Part shown: in pieces, positions 1-5,577 of the stretch
Numbering within the stretch: the stretch's first letter is position 1
How the letters are laid out: each line of letters begins with the position of its first letter
NCBI GenBank assembly: GCA_007132395.1
Contig: SLOR01000121.1
Coordinates: forward strand, 1 to 8,561
Length of the DNA stretch: 8,561 nt
Direction: 5' to 3'
From: Bacteroidales bacterium
GTDB lineage: Bacteria > Bacteroidota > Bacteroidia > Bacteroidales > UBA7960
Program-made: the position numbers and the translations under genes
The notes under the pieces: model-generated
The model's input: the letters and a program-made list of their open reading frames with translations, nothing else
What the model was told of the DNA's origin: nothing
Database searches by the model: none

Positions 1-121
1 ATGCGAAAAGTGTTGATTTTGTTGATAAATTGGAAGGTTTTGTTGATAACTCGATTTTCAGCATGCTGTTAATCAGGTGTTTGCAAAGCGACTTGATCGG
101 ATAAAAAAATGTGCAAAAAAA
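1..121. other. Intergenic region downstream of fmt with TGTTGAT repeats
   Basis: I can support no gene here. The plus strand shows TGTTGAT at 11-17, 20-26 and 41-47. Two of these extend to TGTTGATAA (20-28 and 41-49), exactly 21 bp apart, each preceded by TTT. A perfect 10-bp palindrome CAGCATGCTG lies at 59-68. A short minus-strand frame starts with ATG at 65-63 and stays open to the left edge, beginning MLKIELSTKPS. It might be the start of the next gene after fmt, but 21 codons are too few to judge. A plus-strand frame open from position 3 to a stop at 102-104 is equally undecidable. No intrinsic terminator for fmt is evident; only T runs follow its stop codon. Confidence 0.5.
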
Positions 122-1075
122 TCACGGAAAATCGTATCCACGCAGGAAATCCGGCGTTTTCATCCGTTTTTTCCCTGCTGCCTGCATGGTAAGTATGTCG
201 ATAAAACCGTCTGCTGTGCTTATTTTAATGTAGTTTTTATTGTCTGTAAGAAGTTTTCCCACTTCATATCTATGATTTTCTATAATTGGTCGTGCATCGA
301 ATACTTTCATCATAAACACTTCTTCATTGTTTAGTTGTATTTCTGTAAAAGCACCCGGAACCGGATTAAGTCCGCGGATAAGGTTTTGGATTTCCCTGGC
401 CGGCCTGTCCCATTTTATGCGACAATCTTCTCTGAAAATCTTTGGGGCTTTTTTGAGTTCAGTATTTTCGGTTTGAAGTTTACTTTGTTCAGTTGTTGCT
501 ATCTTTCCCTCCAATATTTTCTCCAGGGTCTCCACTACCAGTCGTGCTCCCGTTGTTTTTAACCTATCGTGAAGGGTCCCTGCAGTATCGTCGGGATATA
601 TGGGGGTTTCTTTTGCATCAATGATTCTTCCCGTGTCAATTTCCTGGTCAAGGAAAAAGGTTGTAACGCCCGATTTTGTTTCACCATTGATTATGGCCCA
701 GTTGATGGGAGCAGCACCACGATACTGGGGCAGCAGGGAGGCATGCAGGTTGAAGGTTCCCATGGGAGCCAGGCTCCATACGGCTTTAGGGAGCATGCGA
801 AATGCCACCACCACCTGCACCCGGGGTTGCAAGGCTGTTAGCTCCTGTAAAAATTCCTCCGATTTCAAATTGGCGGGCTGCATCAGGTGCAAGCCTTTTT
901 CAAGGGCAAACTTTTTTACATCCGAATACTGGATTTTCCTTCCCCTGCCCGCGGGCTTGTCGGGGGCGGTAACGACACCTACTACGTTAAAACCTGCATC
1001 CATAATAGCTTCAAGAGATGCTACAGCAATTTCGGGTGTGCCCATGAATACAATTCTCATATCGTGCTTTTGCAT
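122..1075 (-). CDS. fmt: Methionyl-tRNA formyltransferase
   Basis: Transfers a formyl group from 10-formyltetrahydrofolate to Met-tRNA(fMet), producing the initiator for translation; cytoplasmic. The 317-residue length is normal for the family. The N-terminal formyltransferase domain opens with RIVFMGTPEIAV (residues 7-18) and has the VVTAPDKPAGRGRK loop (34-47). The catalytic triad is present as N109 and H111 in FNLHASLLPQYRGAAPI, and D147 in the EIDTGR motif. The C-terminal tRNA-binding domain follows from about residue 210, with NLIRGLNPVPGAF at 231-243. The call starts at M1; M6 (codon 1060-1058, MRIVFMGTP) is an alternative that would place the first beta strand right at the N-terminus as in many homologues. 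Neither start has a convincing Shine-Dalgarno sequence. A strong terminator lies 27 bp upstream, so fmt is probably not simply cotranscribed with ribH. No clear -7 element is visible in that 27-bp gap. Confidence 0.96.
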   Translation of the reverse strand: MQKHDMRIVFMGTPEIAVASLEAIMDAGFNVVGVVTAPDKPAGRGRKIQYSDVKKFALEKGLHLMQPANLKSEEFLQELTALQPRVQVVVAFRMLPKAVWSLAPMGTFNLHASLLPQYRGAAPINWAIINGETKSGVTTFFLDQEIDTGRIIDAKETPIYPDDTAGTLHDRLKTTGARLVVETLEKILEGKIATTEQSKLQTENTELKKAPKIFREDCRIKWDRPAREIQNLIRGLNPVPGAFTEIQLNNEEVFMMKVFDARPIIENHRYEVGKLLTDNKNYIKISTADGFIDILTMQAAGKKRMKTPDFLRGYDFP

Positions 1076-1102
1076 AATGGTAAGGATAAGGTATTATGGC
1101 GA

Positions 1103-1132
1103 AAAAGCCTGAAAGGGTCGTTTCAGGCTTTT
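1103..1132 (-). terminator. Intrinsic terminator of ribH, just upstream of fmt
   Basis: A perfect 12-bp inverted repeat, AAAAGCCTGAAA (1103-1114) and TTTCAGGCTTTT (1121-1132), with a 6-nt loop. On the minus strand the second arm ends in a run of five T residues. It sits 26 bp past the ribH stop and 27 bp before the fmt start. The plus strand also ends its arm in T4, so the hairpin could work in both directions, but no plus-strand gene ends here. Confidence 0.85.
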
Positions 1133-1158
1133 CTTAAAATATAATTTTAATGCGTATG

Positions 1159-1647
1159 TCAGATTTTTCTTTTCAAATTTACCATTTTGATGGCTGTGAT
1201 GGCAGCTTCATCTCCCTTGTTGCCATGCTTCCCGCCGGCCCTGTCTTTGGCCTGCTCCCATGTGTTGGGAGTGAGTACACCGAAAATAACGGGCACATTT
1301 GTTTGCAGCCCAAGGTTGGTAATGCCATCGGCCACGGCATTGCAAATAAAATCGAAGTGGCGTGTTTCACCCTGTATTACACATCCAATGCAAATAACGG
1401 CATCTACCTCTCCGGCATTGGTGAGGAATCGGGCACCCAGGGGCAATTCAAAACTACCAGGCACATAGTGCAACTGTATGTTTTCATCTTTGGCCCCGTG
1501 CTTCATAAGGGTGTCAATGGCTCCCCGGCAAAGGGCGAAAGTAATTTCGTCGTTCCATTCTGATACCACAATGCCAAACTTCATGGTAGAGGCATCAGGC
1601 ACCGCGTGAATATCGTAGTCCGAAAGGTTTTTCTTTTTTTCTGACAT
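1159..1647 (-). CDS. ribH: 6,7-dimethyl-8-ribityllumazine synthase (beta subunit of riboflavin synthase)
   Basis: Condenses 5-amino-6-ribitylamino-uracil with 3,4-dihydroxy-2-butanone 4-phosphate to give 6,7-dimethyl-8-ribityllumazine, the penultimate step of riboflavin synthesis; cytoplasmic, and usually a pentamer or 60-mer capsid in this family. The 162 residues show the family hallmarks in order: FGIVVSEWND (24-33, substrate-stacking aromatic W31), YVPGSFELP (61-69), CVIQGETRHFDFI (89-101) with the presumed proton-acceptor H97, FGVLTPNTWEQAKDRAGGK (122-140) and NKGDEAA (143-149). The first 20 residues are a variable, charged N-terminal arm. The start has an A-rich leader with a weak AAAG rather than a full Shine-Dalgarno. 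It lies 77 bp after the TPR gene on the same strand with no obvious promoter between, so cotranscription with that gene is likely. No other rib gene is in the window; unlinked rib genes are common in Bacteroidota. Confidence 0.97.
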   Translation of the reverse strand: MSEKKKNLSDYDIHAVPDASTMKFGIVVSEWNDEITFALCRGAIDTLMKHGAKDENIQLHYVPGSFELPLGARFLTNAGEVDAVICIGCVIQGETRHFDFICNAVADGITNLGLQTNVPVIFGVLTPNTWEQAKDRAGGKHGNKGDEAAITAIKMVNLKRKI

Positions 1648-1674
1648 GGACTTTACTTTTTAGGTGGAAGATTA

Positions 1675-1691
1675 AAGCTGGAAGCTGGAAG
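1675..1691. repeat. Tandem AAGCTGG heptamer
   Basis: AAGCTGG occurs twice head to tail (1675-1681, 1682-1688) and is followed by a third AAG. It lies in the 77-bp gap between the TPR gene and ribH. Such short purine-rich tandem units recur in other gaps of this window; I assign no function. Confidence 0.6.
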
Positions 1692-1693
1692 GT

Positions 1694-1731
1694 GAATTAA
1701 GGGTCCTGCTTTTTCCGTTCTCCCTTAATTC
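1694..1731. repeat. 10-bp inverted repeat overlapping the TPR gene stop codon
   Basis: GAATTAAGGG (1694-1703) is the exact reverse complement of CCCTTAATTC (1722-1731), with an 18-nt spacer. The right copy contains the stop codon (1725-1727) of the minus-strand TPR gene. In the minus-strand transcript the hairpin is followed by ACCTTCC, not a T run, so it does not look like a normal intrinsic terminator. It could be a transcript-stabilising or attenuating structure, or a remnant of a small repeat. Confidence 0.6.
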
Positions 1732-2414
1732 GCAGCAGTTTTCGCCCTGGAAATAAATCTTTCCGCGTTGCGTCCTTCGCTGGAGTTGGGGAATTCGTCA
1801 CGAATTCTTTTGTACATCTCTACCGCCTGATCGTTCTGACCCTTTGTTTCATAAACCATTCCGGCTTTCATAAGGAAGGTGGGAGTGGTAAGGGGATTAG
1901 GATTGTGGTCGGCAGCTCTTTTGTAATACCTGAGGGCGTTGTCGGTTTCTTCCAGTTGCAGGTATGCGTCGCCTATAGCACCCAGTGCCATGGCTCCTAC
2001 CAGCTGATCGCGTCTTCTGAATTTTTTCAGATGATCAATGGCCTCTTCGTATTCACCAAGGTTCAGTAAAGAGATACCGGCATAATATCTTGCCAGGTTG
2101 GCAGATTTGGTCATACGGAATTCGGAAATAATATCCAGAAAACCCAGGTGAATGCCATCGCCTTCCAGGGCCAGTCTGAGGCTGTCCTGCTCAAAAAACT
2201 TTTCTGCCATAAACATCTCGGCACTTGCTTCGCGCTCCCTGGGCTCAAGGATAAAGCGGGTATAACCTATGTATCCTGCAATGAGCAGTACTATTACGGC
2301 TACTGTACCAATAAGGATGTTCTGATTACGCTCAATAAACTGTTCGCTTCTGCTAAGCGCTTCTTCTACGGCAACAATATTCTTTTCGCCTTGGTCTGTT
2401 TTTTTTTCTTTCAT
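1725..2414 (-). CDS. Membrane-anchored tetratricopeptide repeat protein
   Basis: A 229-residue protein with a charged cytoplasmic-type N-terminus (1-31), one transmembrane helix at about 33-51 (ILIGTVAVIVLLIAGYIGY), then a soluble region. Three TPR-like helix pairs are visible at about 105-133 (LARYYAGISLLNLGEYEEAIDHLKKF), 140-172 and 178-210. These carry the usual G/A-Y-A pattern, for example DNALRYYKRAADHNPNP and DQAVEMYKRIRDEFPNS. There is no signal-peptidase site, so the TPR part is probably held at the outer face of the inner membrane (inference from a positively charged N-terminus). The layout resembles YfgM-like ancillary Sec-translocon proteins, but that is only a topology match. TPRs normally bind proteins, and the partner is unknown. 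It precedes ribH on the same strand and probably heads that transcript. The start fits the TM prediction; no Shine-Dalgarno is seen. Confidence 0.88.
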   Translation of the reverse strand: MKEKKTDQGEKNIVAVEEALSRSEQFIERNQNILIGTVAVIVLLIAGYIGYTRFILEPREREASAEMFMAEKFFEQDSLRLALEGDGIHLGFLDIISEFRMTKSANLARYYAGISLLNLGEYEEAIDHLKKFRRRDQLVGAMALGAIGDAYLQLEETDNALRYYKRAADHNPNPLTTPTFLMKAGMVYETKGQNDQAVEMYKRIRDEFPNSSEGRNAERFISRAKTAAN

Positions 2415-2551
2415 TGTTTCTATTGCAATTTGATGTAAACGGTATGAAGATTACATGATTTCAAAAATAAGATATCCGTGTGTTTCCGGATAATATTTGT
2501 GTTCCCGGGTCAGGTTTAAAAAAACCATGGGCACTTTCCTTTTTCAGGCTG

Positions 2552-2581
2552 CAAAAATAAGCTAATTTTGCGTGTTTCAAA
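2552..2581 (-). promoter_or_regulatory. Bacteroides-type promoter for the TPR-ribH unit
   Basis: On the minus strand TTTG (2581-2578) is followed after 18 nt by TATTTTTG (2559-2552). This matches the Bacteroides primary-sigma consensus TTTG at -33 and TAnnTTTG at -7 with near-standard spacing. Transcription would start near 2545 and give a leader of about 130 nt before the TPR gene at 2414. Confidence 0.5.
2563..2570 (+). promoter_or_regulatory. Candidate -7 element for the lipoprotein gene
   Basis: TAATTTTG matches TAnnTTTG on the plus strand. No good TTTG lies at the -33 distance; the region there is T-rich. It overlaps the symmetrical core shared with the minus-strand promoter (GCAAAA at 2551-2556 against TTTTGC at 2566-2571). 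Transcription would start near 2577, about 130 nt before the ATG at 2708. Confidence 0.4.
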
Positions 2582-2707
2582 TAATTTATTGTATTTTTTT
2601 ACGCTCACATCCGCCTTTGAAACAGGCATGTATTAACTTTACTGTCTGTACAAAATAAATTCGCCCTTCAGGGGTTATATCCCTGTGTTGGAATTAATAC
2701 CACTTTT

Positions 2708-4180
2708 ATGCAAAGGTTTCTTTATGTGCTGATGGCTATAGCCTCTCTGTTTTTTATTCTGCAACTGCAGTCGTGCAGGCAGGATGAAGCAGATACATCT
2801 CCTTCCCTGAGGCTGGAGTTCTCGGTCGACTCCCTGTTGTTTGACACGGTTTTTACCACCGTGGGGTCCTCCACCCGGTGGTTTAAGGTTTACAACAATC
2901 ACCATGGCAGGGTAAATATTTCCCGGCTCGAGCTGGCAGGGGGAAGCAATTCTTATTTTCGCATTAATGCCGATGGTCGTTCGGGCACAAGTATTCACGA
3001 CATTGAAATCGGGCCCCGCGACAGCATTTTTGTTTTTGTGGAAGTTACCGTTGACCCCACCGGGGAGGATTTGCCCCTGGTAATTGCAGACAGTGTTGTG
3101 TTTCATATAAACAATAATATACAGGATGTAAAACTGGTGGCATGGGGGCAGGATGCCCATTTTATCCGGCCCAATTACACGGATACCGTTAATGATGTTC
3201 AATATCATATTATCAATCAGGATGCCCTCTGGACCGGCCCCAAGCCCTGGGTAATTTATGGAGTGGTGGTGGTGATGCCCGAGGTTACCCTGAGGGTGGA
3301 AGATGCCGCCCGCCTGCATTTTCATACTCATTCAGCCATGATTTTTCTGGAGGGGGCCAGCCTGCAGGTGCAGGGTAGCCTTGAAGAACCCATTTTGTTT
3401 CAGGGCGACCGCATGGAGTCTGATTACCGCAACCTCCCCGGACAATGGGGGTATATATGGCTTACGGCAGGAAGCAGAAATCACCGTATAGAAAATGCGG
3501 TAATCAAGAACGGCACCTACGGCATCGTGATGGATTCCATCGGAAGTTTTGATGAGCCAAGCCTCCGGCTAAAAAATACCATCATCAAAAATATGGATCA
3601 AACCGGTCTGGAGCTTAGCGGAGCGTGGGTGGAAGCCCGTAACCTGGTGGTAGCCAACTGCGGGGTGCACGCCCTTACTATGAGTCTGGGAGGAACCTAC
3701 GACTTCAGGCATGTTACCATCGGAAATTATTACAACCTGCCGGGAACCATAAGGCAGACACCCTCTGTGGTATTTAACAACTATTACCTGGATGTAAACG
3801 GCAACCTGCAGCTCAGGGAGTTTACCTCTGCCTACTTTGGCAACTCCATTATCTACGGAAGCTTGCAGGAGGAAGTGCTGTTTGATATTTACCCTTCTGC
3901 TGCCAATCAGCCCTTTCACTTCGATCACAGCCTGATGCGAAGCACCCTGCACAATCAGCATGCAGATATGTTTAGTAACAGCATTTTCAATACCCAGCCA
4001 CGTTTTCGTGAAATCAGGGAGAATGATTACCGTCTGCTGGAAAACAGTCCTGTTATCGGCAAAGGCAGTCCTGAAATCGCTAAGGATATATTACTGGATA
4101 TTCTTGGTAATAGCAGAGCACAACGTGTGGATATGGGTGCTTATCAATATTATGAGATAGAAGAGGAGGAACAAGAATAG
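2708..4180 (+). CDS. Beta-helix lipoprotein of unknown function, probably outer-membrane anchored
   Basis: A 490-residue protein with a lipoprotein signal peptide: a hydrophobic stretch (4-20), then lipobox LQSC with the lipidated cysteine at C23. The following RQDEAD is acid-rich like the Bacteroidota lipoprotein export signal, which suggests transport to the outer membrane, perhaps the cell surface (inference). Residues about 35-150 (VDSLLFDTVFTTVGSSTRWF, then FKVYNN, ELAGG, YFRINADG, FVFVEVTVDPT) look like an immunoglobulin-type beta domain resembling choice-of-anchor D or Hydin-like modules. Residues about 185-430 have short repeated strands with I/V-N-x-x-I/V-x-x-G turns (IENAVIKNGTYGIVM, LRLKNTIIKNMDQTGLELSG), typical of a right-handed parallel beta-helix. 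The end (DYRLLENSPVIGKGS to DMGAYQYYE, about 436-484) resembles the choice-of-anchor Q closing motif, followed by an acidic tail. I recall similar Bacteroidota lipoproteins without known function. No catalytic residues are evident, so polysaccharide binding or lyase activity is only a possibility. The start is fixed by the signal peptide; there is no Shine-Dalgarno. Confidence 0.85.
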   Translation: MQRFLYVLMAIASLFFILQLQSCRQDEADTSPSLRLEFSVDSLLFDTVFTTVGSSTRWFKVYNNHHGRVNISRLELAGGSNSYFRINADGRSGTSIHDIEIGPRDSIFVFVEVTVDPTGEDLPLVIADSVVFHINNNIQDVKLVAWGQDAHFIRPNYTDTVNDVQYHIINQDALWTGPKPWVIYGVVVVMPEVTLRVEDAARLHFHTHSAMIFLEGASLQVQGSLEEPILFQGDRMESDYRNLPGQWGYIWLTAGSRNHRIENAVIKNGTYGIVMDSIGSFDEPSLRLKNTIIKNMDQTGLELSGAWVEARNLVVANCGVHALTMSLGGTYDFRHVTIGNYYNLPGTIRQTPSVVFNNYYLDVNGNLQLREFTSAYFGNSIIYGSLQEEVLFDIYPSAANQPFHFDHSLMRSTLHNQHADMFSNSIFNTQPRFREIRENDYRLLENSPVIGKGSPEIAKDILLDILGNSRAQRVDMGAYQYYEIEEEEQE

Positions 4181-4350
4181 GGGGAAGACGGTTTTTCACC
4201 GCGGAGGCAGGGAGGCGGGGAGGTTTGGGTGTGAGGTATGGGTTTTGGGGTGTGAGGTTTGAGGTTTGTATTGTGTGTATGCCTAAATAGGGTTGACCGT
4301 TTTTACTTTGCGCAATCTTTGCGGCTCTGCGTGAGAATAGGGTTTGAGGA
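4181..4350. repeat. Degenerate intergenic repeat with inverted purine-rich ends
   Basis: The gap after the lipoprotein gene is mostly repeat-like. The left end, from TTTTTCACCGCGGAGG (4192), carries GGAGG at 4203, 4211 and 4219, an 8-nt period. The right end (4306-4336, CTTTGCG, CTTTGCGG, CTCTGCGTGAGAA) read on the opposite strand gives TTCTCACGCAGAGCCGCAAAG, so the two ends are degenerate inverted copies. Between them GTGTGAGGTATG (4229-4240) and GTGTGAGGTTTG (4250-4261) repeat with a 21-bp period. Intergenic sequences of the CCGCAGAGGCGCAGAG type occur in many bacterial genomes; membership of that group is my inference. Confidence 0.5.
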
Positions 4351-4359
4351 TTAAGAAAA

Positions 4360-4393
4360 AAAGCAAGGAATGGCTTATTGCACTCCTTGCTTT
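4360..4393 (-). terminator. Intrinsic terminator of sucD
   Basis: A perfect 10-bp stem, AAAGCAAGGA (4360-4369) and TCCTTGCTTT (4384-4393). It extends inward by three more pairs (one G-U) to leave an 8-nt loop. On the minus strand the second arm runs into eight T residues, the classic form. It begins 26 bp past the sucD stop. It may also stop plus-strand transcription from the lipoprotein gene, although the plus-strand T tract (TTTGTT) is weaker. Confidence 0.88.
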
Positions 4394-4419
4394 GTTCGTT
4401 TATTTGGGATAAGGTTGGG

Positions 4420-5292
4420 TTATTTTTCCAGTACCTTTTTCATGGTAATGCCGATATCGGCGGGGGAATCCACATAGGTAACGCCGCAGGCGGTAAGGAT
4501 TTCTTTTTTTGCTTCTGCGGTATCGTCTTTCCCGCCAATGATAGCTCCTGCGTGGCCCATGGTACGGCCTTTGGGCGCAGTAGCCCCTGCAATAAAACTT
4601 ACCACAGGCTTGGTGCCGTAATCGCGAATGTAATAGGCTGCTTCCGCTTCCATGCTTCCACCGATTTCACCAATCATAATGATGCCTTCTGTCTGGGGAT
4701 CGTTCATCAACAGTTCAACTGCTTCTTTGGTGGTGGTGCCCACGATGGGGTCGCCACCGATACCGATGCAGGTTGATTGTCCCAGCCCAGCCTTGGTTAC
4801 CTGGTCAACAGCCTCGTAGGTCAATGTCCCTGAGCGGGATACAATACCAATGGTGCCTGGCTTATGAATAAAGCCGGGCATAATACCCACCTTGCACTCG
4901 CCGGGTGTGATTACCCCGGGGCAGTTGGGGCCGATAAGACGGCATTCTTTATCTTTAAGAAATTCCTTTACCATATTCATGTCGTTCACGGGGATACCCT
5001 CGGTAATACAAACAATTACCTTGATGCCGGCATCGGCCGCTTCCATAATGGCATCAGCAGCGAAAGCAGGGGGCACAAAGATAACGCTCACGTTGGCTCC
5101 TGCCTGCTTTACTGCTTCGTCAACCCTATTGAACACAGGCAGGTCAAGGTGCTTTTGTCCTCCCTTGCCAGGGGTAACACCACCTACCACATTGGTGCCG
5201 TATTCTATCATCTGGCTGGCATGGAAAGTGCCTTCCGAGCCCGTGAAGCCCTGTACTATCACTCTGGAATCTTTATTTACTAAAACACTCAT
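4420..5292 (-). CDS. sucD: Succinate-CoA ligase [ADP/GDP-forming], alpha subunit
   Basis: The alpha subunit of succinyl-CoA synthetase interconverts succinyl-CoA and succinate with nucleotide phosphorylation in the TCA cycle; cytoplasmic, working with the SucC beta subunit. The 290 residues match the usual length. The CoA-binding Rossmann domain has VIVQGFTGSEGTFH (11-24) and VTPGKGG (39-45). GPNCPG (121-126) and the IVSRSGTLTYE strand (150-160) follow. The phosphorylated active-site histidine is H247 in GRTMGHAGAII. IGIGGDPIVGTT (176-187) and IGEIGG (207-212) are also family motifs. The start has an A-rich leader (AAAGAAAA) typical of the phylum. No sucC lies next to it, and the gap of 285 bp to pdxB plus a promoter-like element suggest a monocistronic unit. 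Nothing is missing from the protein. Confidence 0.98.
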   Translation of the reverse strand: MSVLVNKDSRVIVQGFTGSEGTFHASQMIEYGTNVVGGVTPGKGGQKHLDLPVFNRVDEAVKQAGANVSVIFVPPAFAADAIMEAADAGIKVIVCITEGIPVNDMNMVKEFLKDKECRLIGPNCPGVITPGECKVGIMPGFIHKPGTIGIVSRSGTLTYEAVDQVTKAGLGQSTCIGIGGDPIVGTTTKEAVELLMNDPQTEGIIMIGEIGGSMEAEAAYYIRDYGTKPVVSFIAGATAPKGRTMGHAGAIIGGKDDTAEAKKEILTACGVTYVDSPADIGITMKKVLEK

Positions 5293-5365
5293 TTTTCTTT
5301 GTTTTGATAAGGTTTATGTATGTTTACTATTTTTCTTTGTCGTATTGAGTTGCATGAACCGGCCC

Positions 5366-5373
5366 CAAAATTA
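5366..5373 (-). promoter_or_regulatory. Candidate -7 element for sucD
   Basis: On the minus strand TAATTTTG (5373-5366) is a full match to TAnnTTTG. Transcription would begin near 5359, with an A/T-rich leader of about 66 nt before the sucD ATG. No TTTG is found at the -33 distance, so the call rests on one element and position. Confidence 0.4.
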
Positions 5374-5418
5374 GTATTTTCTTATGTAAGAGGCTTTTTC
5401 TTTGTGAGAAATTTTAAG

Positions 5419-5577
5419 GCTGAGGCTGAGTGAAGTTGAGCGAAGAGAAATCCCGAGACTGAATGGATTCGGGATTCCGTGAGCTCTGCAATACGGGATT
5501 GAGGTTGAGGAACGCAATGAAATCGCGATACCGAAAGGAAACAGGATCGCGGGAGTGAAACGATTTGGCATTGAGGA
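5419..5577. repeat. Short-repeat-rich intergenic sequence
   Basis: Contains GGCTGAGGCTGAG (5419-5431 region), GATTGAGGTTGAGG (5498-5510 region), CGGGATT at 5470-5476 and 5494-5500, and a hairpin AATCCCGA (5449-5456) with TCGGGATT (5469-5476) around a 12-nt loop. Sequences of this kind, rich in TTCGCTCA- or CGAAG-type words, are frequent between genes in Bacteroidota. On the minus strand the hairpin is followed only by TTTCTCTTCG, so terminator function for pdxB is doubtful. Confidence 0.45.

Larger units (their letters stand above)
2415..2707. other. Divergent intergenic region between TPR gene and lipoprotein gene
   Basis: This 293-bp gap has no credible ORF. It contains the divergent promoter core at 2551-2571. 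It also holds a 6-bp inverted repeat TATCCG (2473-2478) and CGGATA (2487-2492) in the presumed TPR leader, and a small hairpin CAGGG (2669-2673) and CCCTG (2681-2685) in the presumed lipoprotein leader. Both leaders would be roughly 130 nt. Neither hairpin resembles a riboswitch I know. Confidence 0.6.
5293..5577. other. Intergenic region between pdxB and sucD
   Basis: A 285-bp gap. The part next to sucD (5293-5400) is A/T-rich and carries its candidate promoter. The part next to pdxB (5419-5577) is composed of short related repeats. Two overlapping minus-strand reading frames of 66 and 70 codons cross it, but they are built from the repeats, have no Shine-Dalgarno or domain-like pattern, and are probably not genes. 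Confidence 0.55.

Noticed and set aside
1..72. A 23-codon plus-strand ORF beginning with ATG at base 1
   Set aside because: It is too short, coincides with the TGTTGAT repeats, and a start at the very edge of the window is uninformative.
600..1112. Plus-strand frames over fmt, including one of 170 codons
   Set aside because: They are antisense to fmt, whose catalytic residues are all present, and they have no independent evidence.
2675..3331. A 218-codon minus-strand open frame opposite the lipoprotein gene
   Set aside because: It is antisense to a well-supported lipoprotein with signal peptide, is rich in H, G and P as a complement artefact, and covers the lipoprotein start region.
3569..3961. 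A 130-codon minus-strand frame within the lipoprotein gene
   Set aside because: It is a shadow of the beta-helix coding sequence with no recognisable motif or start signal.
4181..4350. CRISPR array or telomere-like repeat
   Set aside because: The repeats are degenerate with 8- and 21-bp periods and no constant repeat-spacer structure, so they do not fit a CRISPR array.
5449..5476. pdxB intrinsic terminator
   Set aside because: The 8-bp stem is followed by an interrupted TTTCTCTTCG and lies more than 100 bp from the pdxB stop; kept only as part of the repeat region.
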